Source: an uncultured Eubacteriales bacterium (GTDB lineage: Bacteria; Bacillota; Clostridia; Oscillospirales; Oscillospiraceae). Taken from it: a stretch of DNA of 48,277 nt. This document shows positions 1 through 8,244 of this stretch, piece by piece (positions within the stretch are counted from its first letter, which is position 1; each line of letters opens with the position of its first letter). The position numbers and the translations under genes were made by a program. The stretch lies in assembly GCA_958402445.1 (NCBI GenBank), contig CATXTO010000014.1:1-48277 (forward strand), written 5' to 3'. The notes below the pieces were generated by a model, which ran no database searches, had not been told where the DNA came from, and saw nothing but the letters and a program-made list of their open reading frames with translations.

Positions 1-90
1 CCAGCGGGGTGGGGATTTGCGGGAGCGCAGTCCTCTGCGACGAGGCGTGCTTTGCGCGCCCGTTTGTTGCAAGCCCCAAGGGCAGTTTCA

Positions 91-165
91 GCGGGTGACC
101 GCAGGTCGCCCCTACATCGCACCATCGATATTCATCCTGTAGGGGCGACCTTGGGCCGCCCCTAC
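91..165. repeat. Dispersed palindromic repeat, two hairpin copies
   Basis: Two copies of the window-wide palindromic family. The first (91-115) pairs GGGTGACC with GGTCGCCC around GCA and ends in CCTAC. The second (139-165) is a short hairpin with 12-base arms from GTAGGGGCGACC, one mismatch and a 3-base loop. The second ends 10 bp beyond the stop of the minus-strand XRE gene, where no other terminator is seen. Bases 1-90 hold only degenerate sequence of the same kind and no gene. Confidence 0.8.
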
Positions 166-175
166 CCTTTCCGGT

Positions 176-520
176 TTATGCCCGGGATTCGCTCCAGAGC
201 CGGGTCATCGCCGCAAGAAGCACAGCGAACTTCCGCCGTTTGTCTGAAGGCAAAGAAAGGAGCTTTGAAAGCAGCTCCGGCAGCAGACGCAGCGTTTCCA
301 GCTCCGCCTCCGTCCCGCCATAACACAGAAGAAGCACCGGAATTATGTCCAGATGGTCTGCAACTTTCTCCAGAGTAGACAGCCTGGGATTGCAGCTTCC
401 CTTGAAAATCGCGTGCAGGGACGCCCTGCTGATTCCAAGTTCTTGGGCGGACGCTTCCTGATTCCTCCCCTTGGCATAATTTGAGAGGAACGCAGAAACA
501 TTTTGGCGCAGCAACATCAT
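176..520 (-). CDS. XRE-family helix-turn-helix regulator
   Basis: A 114-residue DNA-binding protein. Residues about 20-65 form a Cro/C1-type helix-turn-helix: an ASAQELGISRASLH helix pair, then NPRLSTLEKVADHLDI, the usual fourth-fifth helix signature. The C-terminal half is leucine-rich and helical (LLPELLSKLLSLPSDKRRKF), perhaps a dimer interface. An AAGGAGG ribosome binding site lies 5 bases before the ATG at 520. A second ATG at 517 is equally well spaced, and an upstream GTG at 526 falls inside the binding site, so it is unlikely. The gene stands alone. Its target is unknown; autoregulation is possible because a perfect palindrome overlaps its ribosome binding site. Confidence 0.8.
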   Translation of the reverse strand: MMLLRQNVSAFLSNYAKGRNQEASAQELGISRASLHAIFKGSCNPRLSTLEKVADHLDIIPVLLLCYGGTEAELETLRLLPELLSKLLSLPSDKRRKFAVLLAAMTRLWSESRA

Positions 521-525
521 TATCA

Positions 526-554
526 CCTCCTTATCACTTTAAAAGATAAGGAGG
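526..554 (-). promoter_or_regulatory. Perfect 10-bp inverted repeat overlapping the XRE gene's Shine-Dalgarno
   Basis: Arms CCTCCTTATC (526-535) and GATAAGGAGG (545-554) are exact reverse complements around a 9-base loop. In the minus-strand transcript the downstream arm contains the AAGGAGG ribosome binding site. The hairpin would therefore hide it, or the DNA palindrome could be an operator. Function is inferred; the repeat itself is plain in the sequence. Confidence 0.7.
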
Positions 555-624
555 ATCAGAGAAAAAGTATAGAACGGCCTTAAAATATTGTGTCTACGAT
601 TTGTTGAGAATGCCGCCTGTAAGG

Positions 625-657
625 AAAACCGCCGCAGAGCATAAGGCTCCGCGGCGG
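625..657 (-). terminator. Intrinsic terminator of the EF-G-like gene
   Basis: A 12-bp GC-rich stem (629-640 with 646-657, one G-U pair in the transcript) and a 5-base loop are followed on the minus strand by TTTT. It lies just after the stop codon at 674. Confidence 0.75.
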
Positions 658-673
658 TGTATCTTTTGCTATC

Positions 674-2722
674 CTAGGACTCTTCGGCGGCTTTCTTGGC
701 CTCCTCGATAATTTTCGCCTGGTTCATGGCGGGCACTTCCTCGTACCGCTCAAATTTCAGGCTGTAGGAGCCCCGACCCTGGGTCATGGAGCGCAGATCG
801 ATGGCATAGCTGCTCATCTCTCCCATCGGAACCTCGGCCTCCACCACCTGCAAGCCCCTGCCGTTGGGATTCATGCCCATGACGCGGCCCCGGCGCTTAT
901 TCAGATCCCCGATGATATCGCCCATGTTGGCGTCGGGAATCGTAACTTGCAGAGAAGCGATGGGCTCCAGCAGCGTAGGCGCAGCCTTGGGAATGCCGTC
1001 CTTAAACGCCAGGCTGGCGGCAGTCTTAAAGGCCATTTCCGAGGAGTCCACCGGATGATAAGAGCCATCATACAGGACAGCCTTCAGAAATACCACCGGA
1101 TAGCCGGCAAGAACGCCCCGCTGGACGGCGTCCCGCAAGCCCTTCTCTACTGCGGGGAAGAAGTTCTTGGGCACCGAGCCGCCCACAACCTCCTCCGCAA
1201 AAATCATTTCCTCAGACTCCTGCTGGGGCTCAAAGCGGATGCAGACGTCCCCGAACTGGCCGTGTCCGCCGGACTGCTTCTTATGCCGGGCGTGGACCTC
1301 CACCTTCTTCTTGATGGTCTCCCGATAGGCGATCTTCATGGGGCGGAGCTCCGCCTCCACGTTGTACTTGTTTTTGAGCTTGGAACAAAGCACATCCAGG
1401 TGGATATCTCCCACGCCGGAAAGGACCATTTCCTTGGTTTCAGCGCTGTTGCCGAAATAGAAGGAGCGGTCTTCCTCGTTGAGCTTGGTCAGGCCGTTGG
1501 CAATCTTATCCTCCTGCCCCTTAGCCTTGGCATAGATGGCCATGGAGTAGCAGGGCTCCGCATAGGAGATGGGAGCCAGCGCCGTGGTCTTGCCGGCCGG
1601 GCCTAAGGTATCGCCGGTATGCACGGAGGAAAGCTTACTCACCACGCCGATGTCGCCGCAGCAGATCTTGGTGGCGTCGGCGTATTTTTTGCCCTTGGGG
1701 AAGAACAGACGGCCCAGCTTCTCACTGTCGCCCGTGCGGGCGTTGACCAGGGCCAGGTCGGAGGACACGTCTCCAGAGAAGACCCGGAAATAGGAGTTCT
1801 TACCATACTGGTCCGACAGGGTCTTAAAGACGAAGAGCATCGGCGCGCCGCTGGGGTCCAGCTTGATCTCGCCCTCGTCGGCGGTAGGCAAGGGTCTGCC
1901 CTCCGTGGGGTTGGGCGCGAATTTCACCAGATTATCCAAAAGGTTCAGCGTGCCCAGGCCGCTTACCGCGCAGCCGCAGAACACGGGGAAAAGAGAGCGG
2001 TCCCGAAGCGCCGTCCGGATGCCGGTCTGCAGCTCCTCCGGCGTGAAGGGCTCTTCCATGAAGAACTTCTCCATCATCTCCTCGCTGGTCTCGGCCACGG
2101 CCTCGTTCAGCGCCCGGAAATACTGCTCCAGCCGCTGGGCCGCGTCCGCCGGCAGGTCCATGGCGCTGCCGTCGGGCTTCGTGGCCTTTTGGCCTATGAC
2201 ATCCACTAGGCCCACGGTTTTCTCTCCGGAGAGAATGGGGAAAGTAAACGGCACGACGCCCTGCCCAAAGGCCGCCTGCAGCGCATCGAGCACCTGGAAA
2301 AAATTGGCGTGCTCCTCATCCAGCTTAGAAATATAGAACATGGCGGGCAGCCCCGCCGCTTCCAGGGCGTTCCAGCCCTTTTCCGTGCCGACGCCGATGC
2401 CGCTCTTGGCCGTGACGCAAATCAGGCCCGCGTCTACCACACGCAGAGACTGCGCCACCTCACCGGCGAAATCAAAATACCCCGGATTGTCCAAAACATT
2501 AATTTTGCATTTCTGATACTCCACCGGAATGACGGAGGTGGAGATGGAGTAGCCGCGTTTGATTTCTTCCGGGTCAAAATCGCTGATCGTATTTCCGTCG
2601 GAGCGCTTGCCCAAGCGATCCGTTCCCTTGGTCAAATACAGCATGCTCTCAGCCAGGGCGGACTTTCCGTCGCCGCCGTGACCCAGCAGGCAAATATTGC
2701 GAATGTCCTTAGCAGTGTACAT
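674..2722 (-). CDS. EF-G-like translational GTPase (EF-G2 type)
   Basis: A 682-residue GTPase of the elongation factor G superfamily, the family-typical length. The P-loop is GHGGDGKS (residues about 14-21), the G3 motif DNPGYFDF (about 78-85) and the G4 motif SKLD. The EF-G domain IV signature GGHGQFGD is at about 487-494, and a C-terminal domain V follows. Canonical EF-G has AHIDAGKT and DTPGHVDF, so this is a paralogue, not the housekeeping fusA. A Tyr in place of the catalytic His is, as I recall, characteristic of this EF-G-like subfamily. AAGGAG precedes the start. The gene is monocistronic with its own consensus promoter and a terminator. Its precise role is not established; a ribosome-associated function is inferred. 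Confidence 0.9.
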   Translation of the reverse strand: MYTAKDIRNICLLGHGGDGKSALAESMLYLTKGTDRLGKRSDGNTISDFDPEEIKRGYSISTSVIPVEYQKCKINVLDNPGYFDFAGEVAQSLRVVDAGLICVTAKSGIGVGTEKGWNALEAAGLPAMFYISKLDEEHANFFQVLDALQAAFGQGVVPFTFPILSGEKTVGLVDVIGQKATKPDGSAMDLPADAAQRLEQYFRALNEAVAETSEEMMEKFFMEEPFTPEELQTGIRTALRDRSLFPVFCGCAVSGLGTLNLLDNLVKFAPNPTEGRPLPTADEGEIKLDPSGAPMLFVFKTLSDQYGKNSYFRVFSGDVSSDLALVNARTGDSEKLGRLFFPKGKKYADATKICCGDIGVVSKLSSVHTGDTLGPAGKTTALAPISYAEPCYSMAIYAKAKGQEDKIANGLTKLNEEDRSFYFGNSAETKEMVLSGVGDIHLDVLCSKLKNKYNVEAELRPMKIAYRETIKKKVEVHARHKKQSGGHGQFGDVCIRFEPQQESEEMIFAEEVVGGSVPKNFFPAVEKGLRDAVQRGVLAGYPVVFLKAVLYDGSYHPVDSSEMAFKTAASLAFKDGIPKAAPTLLEPIASLQVTIPDANMGDIIGDLNKRRGRVMGMNPNGRGLQVVEAEVPMGEMSSYAIDLRSMTQGRGSYSLKFERYEEVPAMNQAKIIEEAKKAAEES

Positions 2723-2799
2723 ACATCAATACTCCTTTCACGAGGGTGGCACCCCATTGTCCCGCGCACAGCCAGTGGATTCAGTACCACAACAATTTT

Positions 2800-2828
2800 A
2801 TTATACAAGAACCAATAGGGGATTTCAA
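2800..2828 (-). promoter_or_regulatory. Sigma-A promoter of the EF-G-like gene
   Basis: On the minus strand, TTGAAA (2828-2823), a 17-bp spacer and a perfect TATAAT (2805-2800) lie about 78 bp before the start codon. Confidence 0.75.
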
Positions 2829-2913
2829 TGCCTATTTTTGCAATTTTAACGAATCCTGTCACCTGTGCAGGGCCATTCGTTGTCAAAGAGTCCTGATTTC
2901 AGAGCCTCCCGCC

Positions 2914-2942
2914 TTGCAAATCCCATTCAAATCCCGTATAAT
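2914..2942 (+). promoter_or_regulatory. Sigma-A promoter of mscS
   Basis: TTGCAA (2914-2919), a 17-bp spacer and TATAAT (2937-2942) lie 88 bp upstream of the mscS start. The promoter is divergent from that of the EF-G-like gene. Confidence 0.75.
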
Positions 2943-3030
2943 AAAACCGTCTGAATTCGGCTCCGGTCCCCTTGCCCGGAGCCGAAGATATCAGTTTCTC
3001 ACTTTGCCTGCAGGGAAAGGAGCTGTGTCT

Positions 3031-3879
3031 ATGCTTGTACTCACCACCGTTCCAAACTCGGAAGAACTGCCTACCGCGGAGACGGTAAAACACTTTTTCG
3101 GCTCCCTCACATGGGAAAAATTGGTGCCCGTGGTGGTGCTGCTTGTGGTCGGCCTGGTGGTAATCAAGTTGCTGCTGCGGCTGTTCGATCGGGCCCTGAA
3201 GCGCTCCCGCCTGGAGCGGGCCGCCTATGGCATGCTTCGCTCCATCATGAAGGTGCTGCTCGGCTTCCTTCTGCTTCTCATTGTGGCTTCCCAGCTGGGC
3301 GTGGACGTGTCCAGCCTGATCGCCCTGCTGAGCGTGATCTCTCTGGCCATTTCCCTGGCGGTTCAGGGGGCGCTGACCAACATTGTAGGCGGCGTCACCC
3401 TTCTGACCACTCACCCGTTCAAGGCCGGCGATTATGTGCAAATCGGGGATCAGAGCGGCACCATCGAACAGGTAGGCGTGACCTACACCAAGCTGCTTAC
3501 GCCGGACAACAAAGTGGTCAGCATACCCAACAGCGTGGCCACCTCCGCGCAAATCACCAACTTCACAGTGGCCGGGACCCGGCGGGTGGACCTGACGGTC
3601 TCCGTCTCCTATGCCTGCCCGTTGGCAGAGGTCAAGGCGGCTCTGCTCCGCGCGGCCAATACGCCCGAGACGCTGTTCACCCCTGCGCCCTTCGCCGGCG
3701 TCAAGGAGTACGGCGACAGCGCCATCGTCTATGTGCTTCAGGTCTGGACCGCCGCAGAGCAGTATTGGCCTGTTTTTTATACCCTGCAGGAGAACATCAA
3801 GGCGGAGTTTGATGCTGCCGGCATTGAACTGACCTATCCCCATCTTTGTGTACATCTGGAGGAGCCGCCGAAAGACTAA
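3031..3879 (+). CDS. mscS: Small-conductance mechanosensitive channel, MscS family
   Basis: A 282-residue membrane channel that opens under membrane tension to release osmolytes on hypo-osmotic shock. Three hydrophobic segments fall at about residues 27-47, 65-90 and 95-120. The third carries the pore-lining TM3 pattern (LAISLAVQGALTNIVGG), followed directly by the beta domain signature HPFKAGDYVQIG and the downstream VSIPNS motif. This is the MscS core layout without extra N-terminal helices. The start at 3031 is chosen because AAAGGAG lies 8 bases upstream; the open frame extends further 5' but without a ribosome binding site. It has its own promoter. The sigma factor follows 54 bp later and may be co-transcribed. 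Confidence 0.92.
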   Translation: MLVLTTVPNSEELPTAETVKHFFGSLTWEKLVPVVVLLVVGLVVIKLLLRLFDRALKRSRLERAAYGMLRSIMKVLLGFLLLLIVASQLGVDVSSLIALLSVISLAISLAVQGALTNIVGGVTLLTTHPFKAGDYVQIGDQSGTIEQVGVTYTKLLTPDNKVVSIPNSVATSAQITNFTVAGTRRVDLTVSVSYACPLAEVKAALLRAANTPETLFTPAPFAGVKEYGDSAIVYVLQVWTAAEQYWPVFYTLQENIKAEFDAAGIELTYPHLCVHLEEPPKD

Positions 3880-3933
3880 CTACCTGCAACCATGTTCGTT
3901 TTTTTCCGTCTAGATAAAATAGGAGGAGCTTTT

Positions 3934-4485
3934 GTGGAAGACAGCCTGATTATCGACCTGTATTGGCAGCGCTCGGAACGGGCCATTTCAGAAACGGACC
4001 AAAAATACGGCTCCTATTGCCGGTCCATCGCCTACGGCATTCTCAACTGCCGGGAGGACACGGAGGAGTGTGTCAGCGACACCTGGCTGCGGGCCTGGGA
4101 GGCCATGCCGCCTCAAAGGCCCAATAAGCTCTCCGCTTTCCTGGGCCGCATCACCCGCAATCTGGCATTGGACCGCTGGGACTATTACCACGCGGCCAAA
4201 CGGTCCGGCTCCTTTGATCTGGTGCTCTCCGAGCTCAGCGAGTGCATTCCCAGCCCCAGAGACGATTTTGCCCAGTTGGAGCTCACACAGCTCCTGAACG
4301 ACTTTCTGCGGACTCTGCCAAAAAGCAACCGCACGTTGTTTCTGCGGCGTTACTGGTACTGCGACTCCATCTCGCAGCTTGCCCGCCGGTACGGTATGGG
4401 GGAGAGCGCCGTCAAATCCAGCTTGTTCCGCACGCGGAACAAGCTAAAAGTCTATTTGGAAAAGGAGGGCGTGGGAATTGACTGA
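3934..4485 (+). CDS. ECF-type sigma-70 family RNA polymerase sigma factor
   Basis: A 183-residue ECF sigma factor. Region 2 covers about residues 15-90 (ERAISETDQKYGSYCRSIAY, then the TEECVSDTWLRAWEAMPP stretch typical of region 2.2-2.4). Region 4 covers about 120-175 (LNDFLRTLPKSNRTLFLRRYWY, then the helix-turn-helix ISQLARRYGMGESAVKSSLFRTRNKLKVYL). It starts at GTG 3934 behind AGGAGGAG; a longer in-frame ATG upstream lacks a binding site. It overlaps the next gene by 8 bases, so the pair is translationally coupled, as usual for a sigma factor with its anti-sigma factor. The regulon and signal are unknown. Confidence 0.9.
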   Translation: MEDSLIIDLYWQRSERAISETDQKYGSYCRSIAYGILNCREDTEECVSDTWLRAWEAMPPQRPNKLSAFLGRITRNLALDRWDYYHAAKRSGSFDLVLSELSECIPSPRDDFAQLELTQLLNDFLRTLPKSNRTLFLRRYWYCDSISQLARRYGMGESAVKSSLFRTRNKLKVYLEKEGVGID

Positions 4486-5251
4486 AAAGGATTTATTTCG
4501 CGCCATCGGGGATGTGGACGACAGCTTGGTGGCAGAGGCCCAAGAACTTCCCCGCAAGCATGTGCGCATTTCAGGCGGCCTGATTGCAGCCTGTCTATGC
4601 CTTGTGGCAACGGCCTTGGCCGCCGTGATTTTGCCGCAAAGCTTTTTAAATGGAAACGCGCAGAAACCCGCCGCCCAGCCGGAGCCGGAATCCGACGATG
4701 TTTCTATTTTAGGTTCTCCTCCGCTTGGCAGCGCAGGCGTTCAGCTTCCCCCTTCCTCAGGCTCTCCGGAGGCTGCGGAAAACCGGTCTGTTCCGGAAAC
4801 GCCATACAACTATAGTCTGGGTCCTGCCCAGAGTCAGGAGGTCCCTGCGGACTTTGCGTTCACCCTCTCCTGGGGAACGGAAGGCGCCTGCTCCTATAAC
4901 AGCGCCGCCGGAGCGTTGCGCAACGGGGATTCCACGGAGGCCCAGGGTGAACTCACGTTATCCCAGGAGCAGCGGCAAGCGGCTTGGTCGATTCTCAGCA
5001 GCCTGGATTGGGACAGCTATCCTGCGGTCTATCACCCCGGCAATGCGGACACCAAGCCTACCATGGATCTGCAGCTCAGCTTTACCGCCAACGGCCAGAC
5101 ACACTCCGTCCGCTGTATCGCAATCGGCACGGAATTCACCTCCCCGGATCCAGCCGGCAACGCCTTTTTGCAGGTCTGTCAGCAGCTGATTGCTTTGCTG
5201 CAGCGCACGGATGCTTGGCAAGCCCTGCCGGAACCAGCCCTGACTCAATAG
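4478..5251 (+). CDS. Putative membrane-anchored anti-sigma factor
   Basis: A 257-residue bitopic membrane protein. It has a short cytoplasmic N-terminus (residues 1-30, with the acidic motif RAIGDVDDSLVAEAQELPRK), one transmembrane helix at about 32-53, a Pro/Ser/Glu-rich linker to about 110, and an extracellular domain of about 145 residues with no family I recognise. It lacks the HXXXCXXC zinc motif of ZAS anti-sigma factors. It starts at TTG 4478 inside the sigma gene, with AAAGGAGGG in front. Position, coupling and topology support an anti-sigma role, but this is inference. My recollection is that similar RAIGDVDD-type N-termini accompany sigma genes in related gut bacteria. Confidence 0.65.
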   Translation: MTEKDLFRAIGDVDDSLVAEAQELPRKHVRISGGLIAACLCLVATALAAVILPQSFLNGNAQKPAAQPEPESDDVSILGSPPLGSAGVQLPPSSGSPEAAENRSVPETPYNYSLGPAQSQEVPADFAFTLSWGTEGACSYNSAAGALRNGDSTEAQGELTLSQEQRQAAWSILSSLDWDSYPAVYHPGNADTKPTMDLQLSFTANGQTHSVRCIAIGTEFTSPDPAGNAFLQVCQQLIALLQRTDAWQALPEPALTQ

Positions 5252-5292
5252 CGTTGAGCGGTGGTTTTTGAAATAGCCTTACACCGGAACCG

Positions 5293-5326
5293 AAAAGGCC
5301 GCGGCGCAATTGTGCCGCGGCCTTTT
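5293..5326. terminator. Bidirectional intrinsic terminator between convergent operons
   Basis: A 13-bp perfect stem (5293-5305 with 5314-5326, core GGCCGCGGC) and an 8-base loop are flanked by A and T runs on both sides. It can serve the anti-sigma gene on plus and clpB on minus. It fills most of the short gap between the two stops. Confidence 0.85.
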
Positions 5327-5333
5327 GTGGGTT

Positions 5334-7925
5334 TTATTGCAGATACAAGCCTCGCTCGTTGGCGTCCACCGTGACCGTTTGACCGGGCAGCACGTCTCCG
5401 GACAGCAACCTCTTGGCCAGCAGCGTCTCCACCGTATGCTGGACGTAGCGCCGCAGCGGCCGGGCGCCGTATTGCGGGTCGTAGGCCGCCTCGATGATAT
5501 GGCGCTTGGCTCGCTCCGTCAATCCGCAGCGGATCTCCTGCTCCCCCAGCCGGCGATTCAGCTTTTCCATTTGCAAATCAATGATGGCCGTGACATCCTG
5601 CTTGGACAGCGGCTTGTAAAATACAATTTCATCCAGCCGATTCAAAAACTCGGGCCGGAAGGACTGCCGCAACAGCTGCGCTACCTGCTCTCTGGCCGCC
5701 TGGGAGATTGAGCCGTCGGGGCCGATGCCCTCTAAGAGGTACTGGGAACCCAGGTTGGAGGTCAGGATGATGATAGTGTTTTTAAAATCCACCGTCCTGC
5801 CCTGAGAATCGGTGATTCGCCCGTCGTCCAGAACCTGCAGCAGCACGTTGAACACATCCGGATGGGCCTTTTCCACCTCGTCGAACAGGACCACGGAGTA
5901 GGGCTTCCGCCGGACCGCCTCCGTCAGCTGGCCTCCCTCCTCATAGCCCACGTATCCGGGAGGCGCGCCCAGCAGGCGGGACACGGCGAATTTCTCCATA
6001 TACTCGGACATGTCGATGCGCACCAGATTATTCTCGTCGTCAAACAGAGCCTCCGCCAGGGACTTGGCCAGCTCTGTCTTTCCCACGCCGGTGGGGCCCA
6101 GGAACAGGAAGGAGCCGACGGGCCGGTTGGGGTCCTGGATGCCGGCGCGGCTGCGCTGGATGGCCTCGGTTACCGCCTGGACCGCTTCCTCCTGGCCTAC
6201 CACCCGCTGGTGCAGCTGCTCGTCCAGGCGCAGAAGCTTTTCCCGCTCGCCTTCTACCAGCTTCGACACGGGAATGCCGGTCCACCGCTCCACAATCCGG
6301 GCGATTTCCTCCTCCGTGACCTTGTCCCGGAGCATGTTGGACTGCCTGACGTTCTGGGCCAGCTGTTCCTCCTGTTCCAGGGCCCGCTTGGCCTCCGGGA
6401 GCCTGCCATACTTCAACTCGGCGGCCTTTTCCAAATCATACTGCTGCTCCGCCTGCTCGATCTGCCGGTTTAGCTCTTCAATTTGTTCCCTGAGCTGCTG
6501 GACTCGTTCAATGGCGTTCTTCTCATTTTCCCACTGGGCTTTCTTGGATTGAAATTGCTCCCGCTCCTCAGCCAGTTCCTTTTGCAGCTCTTCCAAACGC
6601 GCCTTGGACCGCCCGTCCTCCTCTTTCTTCAGCGCGGCCTCCTCAATTTCCATCTGAATAATTCTGCGGGAAATCATGTCCAGCTCCGTAGGCATGGAAT
6701 CCATCTCCGTGCGGATCAGGGCGCAGCCCTCATCAATGAGGTCGATGGCTTTGTCCGGCAAAAAACGGTCCGATATATACCGGTGCGAGAGGGTCGCGGC
6801 GGCGATGATGGCCGCGTCGGTGATTTTTACGCCGTGGTACACCTCGTAGCGCTCCTTTAGACCCCGAAGGATGGCGATGGTGTCCTCTACCGTGGGCTCG
6901 TTCACCATCACAGGCTGGAATCTCCGCTCCAGAGCCGGGTCCTTCTCAATATACTGCCGGTACTCGTCCAGGGTGGTGGCGCCGATGCAGTGCAGCTCGC
7001 CCCTGGCCAGCATGGGCTTGAGCAGATTTCCCGCGTCCATGGAGCCCTCGGTTTTCCCCGCACCCACGATGGTGTGCAGTTCGTCGATGAAGAGGATGAT
7101 ACTGCCCTCGGACCGCTTCACCTCAGCCAGCACGGCTTTCAACCGCTCCTCAAACTCCCCCCGATACTTGGCGCCCGCAATCAGCGCCCCCATATCCAGG
7201 GAAAAAATTGTTTTCTCCTGTAGGTTCTTGGGTACATCCCCCCGGACAATTCGCTGGGCGAGGCCCTCCGCGATGGCGGTTTTGCCCACGCCGGGCTCCC
7301 CAATGAGCACCGGGTTGTTCTTCGTTTTTCGAGACAGGATGCGAATGACATTGCGAATCTCCTCGTCCCGTCCAATTACGGGGTCCATCTTTTGCTCCCG
7401 CGCCCGCCTCACCAGATCCGAGCCGTACTTCTCCAGAGCTTCATAGGTCTGCTCCGGGTCATCCGTGGTGACCCGCTGATTGCCCCGAACACTTTGCAGG
7501 GTCTGCAAACAGGCCTCCTTTTGAATCTGATAGGTCTGAAACAGCTGTTTGACGGGGCCTTCCGCAGCCTCCAGCAGGCCCAAAAACAGATGCTCCACGG
7601 AGACGTATTCATCCTTCATGGATGCAGCCAGCTTTTCCGCCTGGGTAAACGCCTCATCCAAGCCCCGGGTAATATACAGTTTATCCGCTTCCCGGCTGCC
7701 GGTAACAGATGGTATTTTTTTCAGCTCGTCCGCCGCCGCGGCCTCCAGACTCTCCACCGTTACGCCCATTCTTCGCAGCAGCTGTGGTATTAGCCCATTG
7801 TCCTGCCGCAGAAGGGCCACCAGGAGATGAACCTGCTCCATCTGCTGGTGACTGTATTCTAAGGCCAACGCCTGGGCGTTTTGCACCGCTTCCAGGGATT
7901 TTTGTGTATAGTGATTAAAATTCAT
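5334..7925 (-). CDS. clpB: ATP-dependent disaggregase ClpB
   Basis: A cytoplasmic Hsp100 AAA+ chaperone of 863 residues that, with DnaK, extracts polypeptides from aggregates. The N-terminal Clp repeat domain (about 1-145) is followed by NBD1 with Walker A GEPGVGKT at about 208 and Walker B FIDELH. The long coiled-coil middle domain (about 395-525, rich in EEL/REQ heptads) separates ClpB from ClpC/ClpA. NBD2 has GPTGVGKTE at about 610 and a sensor-2 GARPLRR near the end. The start is ATG 7925 with AAGGAG 8 bases upstream; a GTG three codons earlier overlaps the binding site. A perfect CIRCE at the promoter indicates HrcA control. No hrcA, grpE or dnaK lies beside it. Confidence 0.97.
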   Translation of the reverse strand: MNFNHYTQKSLEAVQNAQALALEYSHQQMEQVHLLVALLRQDNGLIPQLLRRMGVTVESLEAAAADELKKIPSVTGSREADKLYITRGLDEAFTQAEKLAASMKDEYVSVEHLFLGLLEAAEGPVKQLFQTYQIQKEACLQTLQSVRGNQRVTTDDPEQTYEALEKYGSDLVRRAREQKMDPVIGRDEEIRNVIRILSRKTKNNPVLIGEPGVGKTAIAEGLAQRIVRGDVPKNLQEKTIFSLDMGALIAGAKYRGEFEERLKAVLAEVKRSEGSIILFIDELHTIVGAGKTEGSMDAGNLLKPMLARGELHCIGATTLDEYRQYIEKDPALERRFQPVMVNEPTVEDTIAILRGLKERYEVYHGVKITDAAIIAAATLSHRYISDRFLPDKAIDLIDEGCALIRTEMDSMPTELDMISRRIIQMEIEEAALKKEEDGRSKARLEELQKELAEEREQFQSKKAQWENEKNAIERVQQLREQIEELNRQIEQAEQQYDLEKAAELKYGRLPEAKRALEQEEQLAQNVRQSNMLRDKVTEEEIARIVERWTGIPVSKLVEGEREKLLRLDEQLHQRVVGQEEAVQAVTEAIQRSRAGIQDPNRPVGSFLFLGPTGVGKTELAKSLAEALFDDENNLVRIDMSEYMEKFAVSRLLGAPPGYVGYEEGGQLTEAVRRKPYSVVLFDEVEKAHPDVFNVLLQVLDDGRITDSQGRTVDFKNTIIILTSNLGSQYLLEGIGPDGSISQAAREQVAQLLRQSFRPEFLNRLDEIVFYKPLSKQDVTAIIDLQMEKLNRRLGEQEIRCGLTERAKRHIIEAAYDPQYGARPLRRYVQHTVETLLAKRLLSGDVLPGQTVTVDANERGLYLQ

Positions 7926-7964
7926 ATGCAACACTCCTTTTTCAGCCCGAGATGGCCATTCATT

Positions 7965-7991
7965 TTAGCACTCCTAGATCAAGAGTGCTAA
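7965..7991. promoter_or_regulatory. CIRCE operator (HrcA binding site) for clpB
   Basis: A perfect match to the CIRCE consensus: TTAGCACTC (7965-7973), 9-bp spacer, GAGTGCTAA (7983-7991). It sits immediately downstream of the clpB -10 box, around the expected transcription start. This is the standard arrangement for HrcA repression relieved by heat shock. Confidence 0.95.
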
Positions 7992-8003
7992 CTCTTTTGG
8001 TTC

Positions 8004-8031
8004 ACTATACCCCTTTTTTTCTATTTGTCAA
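8004..8031 (-). promoter_or_regulatory. Sigma-A promoter of clpB
   Basis: On the minus strand, TTGACA (8031-8026), a 16-bp spacer and TATAGT (8009-8004) lie just before the CIRCE element. Confidence 0.8.
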
Positions 8032-8244
8032 GGGGCCCCCTTGAGATTGTTTCCATAATATATTCGCCACTCTGGCTCTGGGAAACCAGAATGTCCTTTT
8101 CTCCGGATTCCCAGGCATAGTTTCCCCGCTGACGACCATTTTAACAGGCGCAGGGCCCCTTGGCTGGGCGAAGTCCGCTTCGCCCAGTTTCCCCGACGGG
8201 GTATTTTGTTTTGCGTTTTCAAAGAGATCTTTCGGCAATAAAAT

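Noticed and set aside
2742..2758. AGGGTGGCACC resembling the T-box antiterminator core
   Set aside because: The conserved core is not followed by CGCG in place, no specifier stem or terminator was found, and the plus-strand gene downstream is mscS with its own promoter.
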